A DNA stretch of 58,088 nucleotides from the NCBI GenBank assembly GCA_049515555.1, contig JBEKTY010000075.1, positions 1-58,088 on the forward strand, in the 5' to 3' direction. The stretch's first letter is position 1. Every line of letters starts with the position of its first letter. Positions 48,994 to 57,942 of the stretch are shown piece by piece. The notes under the pieces are model-generated. The model searched no databases and had not been told where the DNA came from. It saw nothing but the letters and a program-made list of their open reading frames with translations. The DNA comes from JBEKTY01 sp049515555 (GTDB lineage Bacteria; Planctomycetota; Planctomycetia; Pirellulales; Thermoguttaceae). The position numbers were made by a program, and so were the translations under genes.

Positions 48994-50109
48994 ATGCGAA
49001 TCGTCCTCTTCTCCAGGCTCGATGAGTTGGTCCCCTACGCGGAGACCTGGGACCGGCTGGCGGCCGGGGTGCCGTTCTGCACCTGGGCCTGGATGTCCTG
49101 CTGGTGGGAGCATTTTGGACCCGCGGCGGGCCGGGGCGGCAAGGGCCGCCGCTTGACGGTCCTCGGGGTCTTCGATTCCGCCGATCGAATGCTCGCCCTG
49201 GCGCCATGGCATGTCGAGCGAAGCCGCACGCACGGCCGGGTACTGCGCTGGCTCGGATCGGGCGAAGTCTGTTCCGATTACCTGGGCCTGCTCTGCCAGC
49301 CGGCGGCCGAAGAGCCGGTGGCCGAGGCCCTGGCCGACTATCTGCTCGGACAGGCCGATACCGGCTCCGGGGCCGACCTTCCCTGGGACCTGCTGGCGGT
49401 CGAGGGCGTCGAGGCCGGCCACCTCCCAACGGCCAGGCTGGTCGAGCAGCTCGCCCGGCGGGGCTGCCTGGTGCACGCCGGCAGCCCGGTGAACTTCTGG
49501 CGAATCGATTTGCCCGATTCGTGGGAGGCTTATCTGGCCATGCTCTCCCGGCCTCACGCAAAGCGGCTGCGGCATCTGGATCGCGCGGTGTTTCAGACGG
49601 GCCGCGGCGCGGTCCATCGCGTGCAGTCCGCCGGCCAGTTGCCGCAGGCGATCGAGATCCTCACCCGTCTGCACCAGCGGCGTTGGAACGCACGGGGCCG
49701 GCCGGGCTGCTTCGCATCGGCGTCCTATGCCGAGTTTCATCGGGCGCTGATGCCCAAAGCGCTGGCCCAGGGGCAGCTTAGGCTGCAATGGCTGGAGCTG
49801 GACGGCCGGCCGGCGGCCGCCGAATACCATCTGGCCGGCGGCGGCATAACCTATGCCTATCAGTCGGGCATTGATCCCGAGCGGCTGGCGGCCCAGCCCG
49901 GGCGGCTGCTTAGCCTGGCCACGCTGCGGCGGACGATCGAGGAGGGCGGCCGGGCCTTCGATTTCCTCCGTGGCGACGAGCCGTACAAGGCCCATTTGCG
50001 GGCCACGCCCCGCCCCGGACTGTCGCTGCGGATCGTGCCCGCCCGCGCGGCGGCCAGATTGCGGCACCGGCTCTGGCTGGCCGGCCGAAAAGTCAAACAG
50101 TGGCTCTAG
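48994..50109 (+). CDS. FemAB/GNAT-like acyltransferase
   Basis: 371 residues. The N-terminus has VPFCTWAWMSCWWEHFG, a pattern common to these proteins, and the C-terminal GNAT domain (PF13480) covers PHAKRLRHLDRAVFQTGRG, LHQRRWNARGRPGCFASASY, LQWLELDGRPAAAEYHLAGG and FDFLRGDEPYKAHL. Members in exopolysaccharide clusters (FemAB-like proteins of exosortase systems) transfer acyl or aminoacyl groups to glycans. The ribosome site is poor at ATG 48994, but the domain start supports it. Confidence 0.85.
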   Translation: MRIVLFSRLDELVPYAETWDRLAAGVPFCTWAWMSCWWEHFGPAAGRGGKGRRLTVLGVFDSADRMLALAPWHVERSRTHGRVLRWLGSGEVCSDYLGLLCQPAAEEPVAEALADYLLGQADTGSGADLPWDLLAVEGVEAGHLPTARLVEQLARRGCLVHAGSPVNFWRIDLPDSWEAYLAMLSRPHAKRLRHLDRAVFQTGRGAVHRVQSAGQLPQAIEILTRLHQRRWNARGRPGCFASASYAEFHRALMPKALAQGQLRLQWLELDGRPAAAEYHLAGGGITYAYQSGIDPERLAAQPGRLLSLATLRRTIEEGGRAFDFLRGDEPYKAHLRATPRPGLSLRIVPARAAARLRHRLWLAGRKVKQWL

Positions 50110-50135
50110 AACCTCAGACCAATGGGAATCGCCTG

Positions 50136-51041
50136 ATGCCCCTCTGGAAAGCACTGCTCTTGGGTCTTTACTATCACGCATCGCTGCCGGCGCGATGCTG
50201 GCAGGGCCGCCGCGCCGCGGCCGGGCATCGCGCGGCGCTCATGGTGCTGTACTACCATCGGGTCGCCGACGACCGGGCCACGCCGTGGACCGTCGCCAGA
50301 GGGCTGTTCGACCGCCAGATCCGCTGGCTCAAGCGACATTTCGAGTTGATCTCGCTGGAGGAGACCGGGCGGCGGATTCGCACCACCCAGAGCGATCGCC
50401 CCGCGGTCAGCATCACCTTCGACGACGGCTACGGGGCCAATTGCTTGCACGCCATTCCGATGCTGATCCGCGAGCAGATTCCTTGCACCTATTTTGTTTC
50501 CTTGGGCCACGTGCTGGATGGCCGGCCGTTTGAGCACGACATGGCGTATGGCCGGTACTGCCCGCCGAACTCGCTGGAGCAGCTCCGGACCATGGCGGCG
50601 GCCGGCATCGAGATCGGCGCCCATACCTACAGCCACGCCGACCTGGGCCGCATCACCGATCCCCAGCGGCTGGAGTTCGAGTTGGTGGCGGCCAAAGCCG
50701 ACCTGGAAGCGGCCCTGGGCCGCCGCGTGCGCTACTTCGCGTTCCCTTACGGTCAGCACGTCAACCTCAGCCGCCAGGCGTTGGAGCTGGCCGGCCGGGC
50801 GGGCTACGAGGCCGTCTGCTCGGCTTACGGCGGCTATAACTTCCCCGGCGACGACGCCTTCCACCTGCAGCGGATCCCGGTCGACAATACCATGATCCGC
50901 CTGAAGAACTGGACCACCGTCGACCCCCGCAAGCGAAACATCCCCAGATTCGACGGACGACGGACGACGGACGACGGAGGACGGAGGACGGGCGACGGGC
51001 GATCGACGACGGGCGGATGCAGGAATAAAGGAGAATCGTGA
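50136..51041 (+). CDS. polysaccharide deacetylase
   Basis: 301 residues with the NodB fold: YYHRVADD, SITFDDGYGANCLHAIPMLI (metal/base aspartates), EIGAHTYSHADLGRI (metal histidines) and RYFAFPYGQ. It removes acetyl groups from amino sugars of the exopolysaccharide. The start ATG 50136 is preferred; ATG 50100 overlaps the previous gene. The last 25 residues (DGRRTTDDGGRRTGDGRST...) are a translated GACGGAC-type array, a C-terminal extension added by repeats. The next frame starts in its stop (TGATG). Confidence 0.85.
   Translation: MPLWKALLLGLYYHASLPARCWQGRRAAAGHRAALMVLYYHRVADDRATPWTVARGLFDRQIRWLKRHFELISLEETGRRIRTTQSDRPAVSITFDDGYGANCLHAIPMLIREQIPCTYFVSLGHVLDGRPFEHDMAYGRYCPPNSLEQLRTMAAAGIEIGAHTYSHADLGRITDPQRLEFELVAAKADLEAALGRRVRYFAFPYGQHVNLSRQALELAGRAGYEAVCSAYGGYNFPGDDAFHLQRIPVDNTMIRLKNWTTVDPRKRNIPRFDGRRTTDDGGRRTGDGRSTTGGCRNKGES
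50949..51016. repeat. GACGGAC heptamer array, plus orientation
   Basis: CGACGGACGACGGACGACGG with drifting units to 51016; coding for the C-terminal tail of the deacetylase. Confidence 0.8.
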
Positions 51042-51154
51042 TGGGTACAACCATAAAGATGATGCTTCGCGCATTCATTGCCAGATTGCGGAAGAGTGAT
51101 GGACGGCGAAGTGACTCCCGTCCGTCGTCCGTCGCCCGTCGTCCGTCGGAGTAA
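51041..51154 (+). CDS. small basic ORF of 37 aa flanked by inverted arrays
   Basis: It begins MGTTIKMMLRAFIARLRKSD behind a strong AAAGGAG and shares TGATG with the deacetylase stop. The second half is translated repeat (SRPSSVARRPSE). GACGGAC arrays in opposite orientation lie before and after its 5' half. It could be a real small protein or the former start of a gene replaced by repeats. Confidence 0.4.
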   Translation: MGTTIKMMLRAFIARLRKSDGRRSDSRPSSVARRPSE

Positions 51155-51178
51155 CCGTCGCCCGTCGCCCGTCGAGGT
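51110..51178. repeat. GACGGAC heptamer array, inverted orientation
   Basis: CCCGTCCGTCGTCCGTCGCC and further units; complementary to the array at 50949, so the intervening 95 bp could be looped out. Confidence 0.8.
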
Positions 51179-51186
51179 AACGCATC

Positions 51187-52422
51187 ATGTTTCGACGCAA
51201 GATCCTGCTGCCCCTGGAAGACCGCGGCCCGTTGCGGGTCATGTTCGTCATCACCAGCATGCCGGTGGGCGGGGCGGAAACCCAGTTGGTCGAGCTGATC
51301 CGCCGCCTGGATCGCTCCCGGTTTCTCCCCGAACTGTGCTGCCTGAAGCAGCTCGGCCCGTTGGGCCGGGTGCTGGCCGCGGAAATTCCGGCGGCCGCGG
51401 GCCTGCTGCGGCACAAGTACGACTGGCGGGTGCTGGCGCGGCTGGCCCGCCTGATGCGAGTCCGCCGGATCGACGCGGTGGTGACGGTCGGGGCAGGCGA
51501 CAAGATGTTCTGGGGGCGGCTGGCGGCCCGCCGGGCCGGGGTGCCGGTGGTCGTCTCGGCCCTGCACGCGATGGGCAGTGCCGACCGCGTACAATGGCCC
51601 AATCGCCTGCTGGCGCCGCTGACCGACGCCTTTATTGCCGTCGCCGAGCCGCAGGCCCGGTACCTGGCCGAGCACGAGGGCTGCCCGCCGCGGAAGGTCC
51701 GCGTCATTCCCAACGGCGTGGATGTCGAGCGTTTCCGACCCCTGCGTCCCAGCCCCGCCCTGCGGACGGAGTTGGGCCTGCACGGTGAGATGCCCGTGGT
51801 GGGCATCCTGGCGGCGCTCCGCCCGGAGAAGAACCACGAGTTGTTCTTGCGGGCCGCCGTGGCGATCGGGCGCGAGCTGCCGGAGACCCGTTTCCTGATC
51901 ATCGGCGACGGGCCGCGGCGGCCGGCGTTGGAGGCGCTCGCCCGGGAGCTGTTGCCGGCCGCGGCGATCCGCTTCCTGGGCACCCGCCGCGACGTGCCCG
52001 AGCTGCTGGCGCTGGTCAACGTCATGCTCCTCACCTCGCACGAGGAAGCCAGCCCGGTGTCGATCCTCGAGGCCATGGCGGCGGGCAAGCCGGTCGTGGC
52101 GACGCAGGTGGGCTCAGTGGGTCAGACGGTGCTCGAGGGCCGGACGGGCTACCTGGTGCCGCCGGGCTCGGCCGGCGAGCTTGCCCGGCGGACCGTCGAG
52201 TTGTTGCGGGACCCGGCCCGTGCGTCGGGCCTGGGCCGGGCCGGCCGCCGGTACGTGGTGGAGCACTGGTCGATCGCGGGCACGGTGGAAGGCTACCAGG
52301 GCCTGGTGGCGGAGATTTACGCGGCCAAGGTGGCCCGGCGGGCGGCTAGCCACTTTCGGCCTAGCCCAGCACCTCCAACCGCGGCGGGGCTTGGCGTCCG
52401 GCCGCCCGCACGCTACGATTAG
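51187..52422 (+). CDS. family-4 (GT4) glycosyltransferase
   Basis: 411 residues with the GT-B fold. N-terminal acceptor domain: LRVMFVITSMPVGGAETQLV. C-terminal nucleotide-sugar domain: VRVIPNGVDVERFRP, VVGILAALRPEKNHELFLRA, RFLIIGDGPRRPALEALARE and the EX7E motif in SHEEASPVSILEAMAAGKPV. It adds a sugar, probably with retention, to the growing lipid-linked glycan. The start ATG 51187 has GAGG upstream within the array. The last 40 residues are variable. Confidence 0.9.
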   Translation: MFRRKILLPLEDRGPLRVMFVITSMPVGGAETQLVELIRRLDRSRFLPELCCLKQLGPLGRVLAAEIPAAAGLLRHKYDWRVLARLARLMRVRRIDAVVTVGAGDKMFWGRLAARRAGVPVVVSALHAMGSADRVQWPNRLLAPLTDAFIAVAEPQARYLAEHEGCPPRKVRVIPNGVDVERFRPLRPSPALRTELGLHGEMPVVGILAALRPEKNHELFLRAAVAIGRELPETRFLIIGDGPRRPALEALARELLPAAAIRFLGTRRDVPELLALVNVMLLTSHEEASPVSILEAMAAGKPVVATQVGSVGQTVLEGRTGYLVPPGSAGELARRTVELLRDPARASGLGRAGRRYVVEHWSIAGTVEGYQGLVAEIYAAKVARRAASHFRPSPAPPTAAGLGVRPPARYD

Positions 52423-52427
52423 GCAAC

Positions 52428-53045
52428 ATGGACAAGAGCCGCCTGGTGGGGAACTCGCTGGCCCTGATGGCCCGAATCCTTAGCGGCGCCAGCGCGCGTT
52501 GGATCGATTCGCAGCCCGATACCTGCCAGCGGGTCTACTTCGCCAACCACACCAGCCACTTGGACGCCATCGTGCTCTGGTCGGCGCTGCCGCCCACGGT
52601 GCGCGAGTTGACGCGGCCCGTGGCCGCCAAAGATTATTGGACCAAAGGCGGCATCCGCCGCTACCTGGCGATCCAGGTCTTCAACGCCCTGCTGATCGAC
52701 CGCACGGAGATCAAGGTGCATCACAGCCCGGTCGACACCATGATCCGCGAGATCGGGCAGCGCTATTCGCTGATCGTGTTCCCGGAGGGGGGCCGTTCCG
52801 ACGGCCTGGAGATCGGCGAGTTCAAGAGCGGCCTGTTCTACCTGTGCAAGAAGCGGCCCGACCTGGAAATGATCCCCGTGTACATCGACAACATGAACCG
52901 CATCCTGCCGCGGGGACACGTGCTGCCGGTGCCGCTGTTGAGCTGCATCAGCTTCGGCCCGCCCATGTGGCTGGAGGCCGGCGAGCCCAAGAACAGCTTC
53001 CTCCGCCGGGCGCGCGACGCCGTGCGGCGGCTCAAGGAGATCTGA
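52428..53045 (+). CDS. plsC: 1-acylglycerol-3-phosphate acyltransferase (PlsC-like)
   Basis: A 205-residue membrane-associated acyltransferase. It shows the HX4D motif in FANHTSHLDAIV (residues 40-46), FPEGGRSDG (glycerophosphate-binding block) and a late PVYIDNMNRILPRG segment. It forms phosphatidate by acylating lysophosphatidate. It is short for the family and lacks a clear long N-terminal helix. Five bases separate it from GT4 and ten from the CdsA gene, which uses its product, so a phospholipid pair is attached to the glycan operon. Confidence 0.85.
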   Translation: MDKSRLVGNSLALMARILSGASARWIDSQPDTCQRVYFANHTSHLDAIVLWSALPPTVRELTRPVAAKDYWTKGGIRRYLAIQVFNALLIDRTEIKVHHSPVDTMIREIGQRYSLIVFPEGGRSDGLEIGEFKSGLFYLCKKRPDLEMIPVYIDNMNRILPRGHVLPVPLLSCISFGPPMWLEAGEPKNSFLRRARDAVRRLKEI

Positions 53046-53054
53046 GACCGCGCC

Positions 53055-54056
53055 ATGTCCTTTGCCCTAGAGTGGAGAACCGTGGGACTGGTTGGCGGCG
53101 TGCTGACCATGTTGGCCGTCGCCACGGCCATCGTCCAGGCCCTGCGCACCCGCAGCGACACGGGGCTGAACACCGCCATCCTCGAGACCTTCCGCCTGCG
53201 GATCCAGGCCTGGTGGGTGCTGTGCTCGATCCTGGCCGCCGCGTTCCTCATCGGGCAGGTGGCCACCGTGGTGCTGTTCGGCCTGATCGCCTTCTGGGCC
53301 CTGCGGGAGTTCATCACCCTGACGCCCACCCGGCCGGGCGACCACCGCACGCTGTTCCTGGTGTTCTTCGTGATTGCCCCGCTGCAGTTCGTCCTGGTGG
53401 GACTGGGGAATTATCCGCTCTTCAGCGTGGTCATCCCGGTGTATGCGTTCTTGCTCATCCCGGCGCTGATCGCCATGGGCGGCGATTACAAGCGGTTTCT
53501 CGAGCGGACGGCGAAGATCCAGGCCGGCCTCTTGATCTGCGTCTACTGCCTAAGCTATGCCTCGGCGCTGTTGAAGCTGGCCCTGCCGGAAGACCTTGGC
53601 CCGGGGGCCAACGCCCGGCTGCTGCTGTTCTTCGTGCTCATGGTCCAGCTTAGCGACGCGCTGCAGTATGCCTGGGCCCAGATCCCCAGCCGGCACGTGA
53701 TCGCGCCGGCCATCCACCCCACCAAGACCTGGGAAGGACTGCTGGGCGGCACGGCCAGCGTGACCCTGCTGGGCGGCATCCTGTGGTGGGCTACCCCCTT
53801 CCAAGGCTCCTCGTGGTGGATGGCGGCCGCCATGTCGCTGGTCATCGCCCTGATGGGCTTCGCCGGCGGACTGACGCTCTCGGCCATCAAGCGCGACCGC
53901 GGCGTCCGCGACTACGGCACCCTGGTCGAAGGCCACGGCGGCGTGCTGGACCGCATCGACTCGCTGTGCTTCGCCGCGCCCGTCTTCTTCCATTTCACCC
54001 TCTACTGGCTCAAGCTCCAGCAGATCGCGCAGCCCTGGGAGAAGCTGGCCGGCTAG
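53055..54056 (+). CDS. cdsA: phosphatidate cytidylyltransferase CdsA
   Basis: A 333-residue polytopic enzyme that makes CDP-diacylglycerol from phosphatidate and CTP. About eight hydrophobic segments and the family signature region SAIKRDRGVRDYGTLVEGHG, GVLDRIDSLCFAAPVFFH (the S-x8-K-R-x4-K-D-x5-G-H-G-G-x2-D-R-x-D pattern, with R-V-R-D in the middle). HPTKTWEG is the other conserved loop. It sits directly behind plsC. Its end converges on the GH127 gene with 23 bp between stops. Confidence 0.9.
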   Translation: MSFALEWRTVGLVGGVLTMLAVATAIVQALRTRSDTGLNTAILETFRLRIQAWWVLCSILAAAFLIGQVATVVLFGLIAFWALREFITLTPTRPGDHRTLFLVFFVIAPLQFVLVGLGNYPLFSVVIPVYAFLLIPALIAMGGDYKRFLERTAKIQAGLLICVYCLSYASALLKLALPEDLGPGANARLLLFFVLMVQLSDALQYAWAQIPSRHVIAPAIHPTKTWEGLLGGTASVTLLGGILWWATPFQGSSWWMAAAMSLVIALMGFAGGLTLSAIKRDRGVRDYGTLVEGHGGVLDRIDSLCFAAPVFFHFTLYWLKLQQIAQPWEKLAG

Positions 54057-54079
54057 GGGGCCCGTCTGCTCGGCCGCTC

Positions 54080-55960
54080 CTACGGAGTGTAGAGTTTCCA
54101 GTAGATCGCGTAGCGCTGGTGATTGAGCAGGTAATACGGGATCAGCGTTACGTCGTGGGGTTGGCCGATCCCCCGCGTGCGGAACTTCAGCGGTGAACCG
54201 GCGACCGGCTCGACGTGCGCACACAGATCCGCCGCGCTAACGAGCATGCCCGGCACCGCGGGCGTCGGCACCTGGGAAAGATCAAGCTGACCGCGGGCGA
54301 AGGGCGAGACTTTCTCCAGGCCTGCGGTGCCCAGTTCCCCGGCCAGGACGATGGGGCCGTACAGAATGGCGACGTGGCCCGGATCGCCGGGGAGGCACTC
54401 GGTCCGCAAAGTCATGGGCAGCCGTATGTCCACCGTGTCGCCGTGGCGCCATTCGCGCTGCAGCGTGACGTAAGAGCCGGGCGCTGCACGGGCGTTGTCT
54501 TGGTTCCCGTTGACGAGGAACGTCGTGCCGCGCTGTGCCCATCCCGGGCAGCGGATCTTGATCGCCAGACGCAGCGGTTCAAGGCACTTCAGCTTCAAGC
54601 GAACCGTGTCCTGCGCGGGGAACTGGGTTTCCTGCCGCAGCACCAGGCCCTTTTCCGGCCACTCCAGCTCCGAAGCGATGAACAGATTGACCCACAGCGA
54701 GTTCTCGTCGTGGAAGTAGATCGTATCGCCGTACTTGGCGTGGTTCTCCATGCCCGTGCCCGTGCAGCACCAGAAGGAGTCTTCCGGCGTGCTGTAGGTC
54801 TTGAAATGGCCCGCTTTCAGCGGGGCGAAGTAGATCATCATCCCCTGCGTAGGCTCCTGCGAGGCGAGGATCTGATTGAAAAGGGCCCGCTCGTAGAAGT
54901 CCATCACCTCGGCCGTGGGCCCCCAGGCGAAGATGTGCCGGGTGAGCTTGAGCATGTTGTACGTGTTGCAGGTCTCGGCCGTGGCGGGGCTGAGGTGTTC
55001 GGCAAAGCGATTGACGGGAAAGAAGTGCTCGTCGTCGCTGTGGCCCCCGATCACGTAAGAACGTTTCAGGGCCACCTGCTGCCAGAAGAACTGCGCCACG
55101 TCGTGCAGCGCCTTCTCTTCGGTCAGCTCGTACTCCCGCGCCGCGCCGATGATCTTGGGAATTTGAGTGTTGGCGTGCTTGCCGTCGAGCGCGTCTTCGC
55201 CCCGGGCCAGCGGCTCGAAGATCGCCTGGTGGTTGAAGGCCCGCGCAAGCCGCAAGTGGTCGGGCTTCTTCGTCACCGCGTAGAGATTGGCCAGCACCTC
55301 GTTCATGCCGCCGTGCTCGTTGCCCAGCGCTTGCTGCATCTGCTCCGTCGAGAGGCGATCGACGCGGAGCCGCAGCCAGTCGGCCATCTTCACCAGCACG
55401 TCGAGGGCCCGGCGGTCGCCGCAGTGCAAGTGGACGTCCAGCAGGCCCGCCATGATCTTGTGCAGCGTGTAGTAGGGGGCCCACACCGGCTTGCCCTGGT
55501 CAACGCGATCGAAGAACGATTCGGGATAGGCCGAGAGGAAGCCGGGGTGATACCCCTGCCGGGGCAGGGCCGCCTGGCATTTGGCCAACTCGGCCACAAT
55601 GCCGACGGCCCGGGCCTTGATCGGCTCGTTGCCGGTGCCGGCATACATCAAGGCGCAGGCCGAAAGGTAGTGGCCCACGCTGTGGCCCCGCACTTCGCAA
55701 TTAGGCGCTTCCCAGCCGCCCAGCGGCTTGGCCGACGAGGGCAACCCGGCCGTAACGCGGAAGTTGTGCAGCAAGCGGTCCGGATCGAGGCTCAGTAGGT
55801 ACTTCAGGTCGCGCTGCTGCGCCTGTTGGAAGGGGCCGTCCAACAGGCGGACTTGGCCGAGATCGAAGGGTACAACCTTCTCCGGGCCGCCGTAGGCCGG
55901 CAAGAAAATCCCCAGGTATAAGCAGGCCATTAGGCACGGGACGAGTGCTCTTGTTCGCAC
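54080..55960 (-). CDS. secreted GH127 (DUF1680) glycoside hydrolase
   Basis: 626 residues with a signal peptide (MRTRALVPCLMACLYLGIFL). An alpha/alpha barrel (about 30-420) contains GWEAPNCEVRGHSVGHYLSA, GNEHGGMNEVLANLYAV and SPATAETCNTYNMLKL, followed by beta domains. The zinc site of GH127 beta-L-arabinofuranosidase HypBA1 is fully matched: Glu329 and Cys331 (ETC) and Cys398-Cys399 (FWCCTGTG), one cysteine being the nucleophile. Substrate L-arabinofuranosides or related sugars. The start is GTG 55960 behind AAGGAG. It is not part of an obvious operon. Confidence 0.9.
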   Translation of the reverse strand: MRTRALVPCLMACLYLGIFLPAYGGPEKVVPFDLGQVRLLDGPFQQAQQRDLKYLLSLDPDRLLHNFRVTAGLPSSAKPLGGWEAPNCEVRGHSVGHYLSACALMYAGTGNEPIKARAVGIVAELAKCQAALPRQGYHPGFLSAYPESFFDRVDQGKPVWAPYYTLHKIMAGLLDVHLHCGDRRALDVLVKMADWLRLRVDRLSTEQMQQALGNEHGGMNEVLANLYAVTKKPDHLRLARAFNHQAIFEPLARGEDALDGKHANTQIPKIIGAAREYELTEEKALHDVAQFFWQQVALKRSYVIGGHSDDEHFFPVNRFAEHLSPATAETCNTYNMLKLTRHIFAWGPTAEVMDFYERALFNQILASQEPTQGMMIYFAPLKAGHFKTYSTPEDSFWCCTGTGMENHAKYGDTIYFHDENSLWVNLFIASELEWPEKGLVLRQETQFPAQDTVRLKLKCLEPLRLAIKIRCPGWAQRGTTFLVNGNQDNARAAPGSYVTLQREWRHGDTVDIRLPMTLRTECLPGDPGHVAILYGPIVLAGELGTAGLEKVSPFARGQLDLSQVPTPAVPGMLVSAADLCAHVEPVAGSPLKFRTRGIGQPHDVTLIPYYLLNHQRYAIYWKLYTP

Positions 55961-56350
55961 AGCAGGGCTCCTTGGTATCCTGAACCGGTATTTCCCGCTT
56001 GGACTCCACGTAGATACGCTCCAAGCAGCGATCTTCCTTCCATGTTAACAAGCTGGTACGTCACCTTCCAGCAGGCGAGCCGCCTGAGTGTGGCAATTCT
56101 TTCCGGCAACGAAACGCACGCCGGTTCGCGGGCGCTGCCGGCGCAGCCGGTCTCTGGCCGGGTGTTTAGGCGGCGTCCACGCCGGCCTAACGGCCACCCA
56201 TCGCAGGCGGTCACCCCGGGAGTTCAAGCCTGCCTGGCTTACGCCAGCGAAATGCGCAAGTCGGTTATCCCGGAGGGATAAAAGATATTAGCCGGTGGTT
56301 GAGGAGCGCCAGCGACGACACCACCGGTCGCAAGACGCCACACGCGCAAC
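55961..56350. other. 390 bp without a supportable gene
   Basis: The promoter of the GH127 gene is expected here, reading leftward. Small palindromes (for example GTTTAGGCGG/CCGGCCTAACGG) are present; no frame with a ribosome site. Confidence 0.4.
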
Positions 56351-56474
56351 CGACCCCGAGGGGGTCGAAGCCGGCTGCGACCCCATCCGGGGTCGGCAAT
56401 TCGTGAATCCGCGGACCCCGGGTGCGCTAGCGCGACCCGGGGCTAATGGCTTGGAACCCTACCGGGTTCCCCGG
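56351..56474. repeat. dispersed repeat family D, copy 2
   Basis: CGACCCCGAGGGGGTCG, GCGACCCCATCCGGGGTCGG, then ACCCCGGGTGCGCTAGCGCG and GGGGCTAATGGCTTGGAACC; a chain of short palindromes with the same modules as at 25721. Confidence 0.75.
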
Positions 56475-56797
56475 AAGTCCCTACAGTTCCATGCGCCGCC
56501 AGGAGAGCTTGCCGCGTGAAGCCCCGACCGGATGTTGCACCGCCGCAGCAGACTGGGTACGATAATCGTCGTCGCTCACACAACCAATCGACGGTACGCC
56601 CAGGCGGGTCGCCCGCCGAGCGTGGTTAGGTCGCACAGGAGCGGAGGGCAATTCAGTCCATCACTTCCGTCTCGCACGGCGTCAAGAATTTCGTAGGGGG
56701 CACACTGTCCCCACTCCCGAAATGCTTGTCCCTGAGATTCGATAAAGAGGTGGAGTAAGTCACTCTACCAACCCGTGCCGCAAAGGAGGACGCCGCC
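56475..56797. other. 323-bp leader of the nitrilase gene
   Basis: No gene supported. It probably holds the promoter of the downstream gene; no clear boxes. Confidence 0.35.
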
Positions 56798-57778
56798 GTG
56801 CGTGACATTTGCATTGCCGCCGCGCAGTTCGAGGCCCGCGACGCCGACAAGGATTACAATTTCGGCCGGATCGAGGCCCTCGCCGGCCGGGCCGCCGCGG
56901 CAGGGGCCGAGGTGGTCAGCTTCCACGAGTGCTCGATTACCGGCTACACCTTCCTGCAGACGCTCTCGCGCGGCGAGTTGCAGGCCCTGGCCGAGCCGGT
57001 GCCGGAGGGGCCGAGCACCGAGTGCCTGATCGGGCTGGCCCGCTCGCTGGGCGTCTCACTGCTGGCCGGCCTCGTCGAGCGGGCAGGCGACCGGGTGCAT
57101 AACACCTACGTGGCCGTCTCGCCGGAGGGCTTTGTCGCCCGGCACCGCAAGTTGCATCCGTTCATCCACCCGGACCTCAGCCCCGGCGATTCGCTGGCGG
57201 TGTTCGAGCTGGCCGGGGTCCGCTCGGGCATCCTGACCTGCTACGACAATAATCTGCCGGAGAACCCGCGGGTGCTGGCCCTCTCGGGGGCGGAGGTGAT
57301 CTTTGCCCCGCACGTCACCTGCGGCCTGCCCAGCCCCATGCCGGGCCGGGGCAAGATCGACCGCCGGCTGTGGGACAACCGCCGCCGCGACCCCGTGCCG
57401 TTGCGGATGGAGTTCGAGGGCCCCAAGGGACGCGGCTGGCTCATGCACTGGCTGCCCACCCGGGCCTACGAAAACGGCGTGTATTACGTCTTCAGCAACG
57501 CCGTGGGCATCGACCACGACACGATCAAGACGGGCAACGCCATGATCATCGACCCCATGGGCGAGATCATCGCCGAGAGCCGCGCCCTGGGCGACGACGT
57601 GGCGATCGGCGTCTGCACGCCGGAGAAGATCGAGCTGGCCGGCGGCCGCCGCTACCTGCGGGCCCGCCGGCCGGAGCTGTACGCCAAGCTCGTCGAGCCC
57701 CACCCCGCCGGCCAACCGCCGGTCGTCGATCCGGGTTGGAGGATGCTGGCCCGGGGAGAAAAAGGGATTGGGGATTAG
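56798..57778 (+). CDS. carbon-nitrogen hydrolase (nitrilase superfamily)
   Basis: 326 residues with the complete Glu-Lys-Cys triad: Glu44 in SFHECSITGY, Lys118 in ARHRKLHPFIH and Cys148 in GILTCYDNNLPE. The barrel strands before and after are typical (ICIAAAQFEARDADKDYN, NAMIIDPMGEIIAESRALGD). Members hydrolyse amides such as N-carbamoyl amino acids or omega-amides; the loop around Cys148 with NLPE is a common cytosolic pattern. The start is GTG 56798 behind AAAGGAGG. Single gene. Confidence 0.9.
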   Translation: MRDICIAAAQFEARDADKDYNFGRIEALAGRAAAAGAEVVSFHECSITGYTFLQTLSRGELQALAEPVPEGPSTECLIGLARSLGVSLLAGLVERAGDRVHNTYVAVSPEGFVARHRKLHPFIHPDLSPGDSLAVFELAGVRSGILTCYDNNLPENPRVLALSGAEVIFAPHVTCGLPSPMPGRGKIDRRLWDNRRRDPVPLRMEFEGPKGRGWLMHWLPTRAYENGVYYVFSNAVGIDHDTIKTGNAMIIDPMGEIIAESRALGDDVAIGVCTPEKIELAGGRRYLRARRPELYAKLVEPHPAGQPPVVDPGWRMLARGEKGIGD

Positions 57779-57789
57779 CGCGTAGGGTG

Positions 57790-57868
57790 GGTCGAGCGCA
57801 GCGAGCCCCACCATCAGTTAGTTCTTCTCTGATTTTGGTGGGGCTCGCTCGGGCTCGACCCATCTACG
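57790..57868. repeat. imperfect inverted repeat GGGTCGAGC...GCTCGACCC
   Basis: GGTGGGTCGAGCGCAGCGAG CCCCACC faces GGTGGGGCTCGCTCGGGCTC GACCCA around 30 bases, after the nitrilase stop; may terminate or protect the transcript. Confidence 0.7.
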
Positions 57869-57896
57869 GAACTCGAGAGACGGGATCGTCACCAAT

Positions 57897-57937
57897 TTCC
57901 CCTCACCCTAACCCTCTCCCGGAGGGAGAGGGGACCT
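57897..57937. repeat. CTCTCCC palindrome, third copy
   Basis: CCCTCTCCCGGAGGGAGAGG with CCCTCACCCTAAC before it, as near 45655. Confidence 0.75.
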
Positions 57938-57942
57938 CAATT

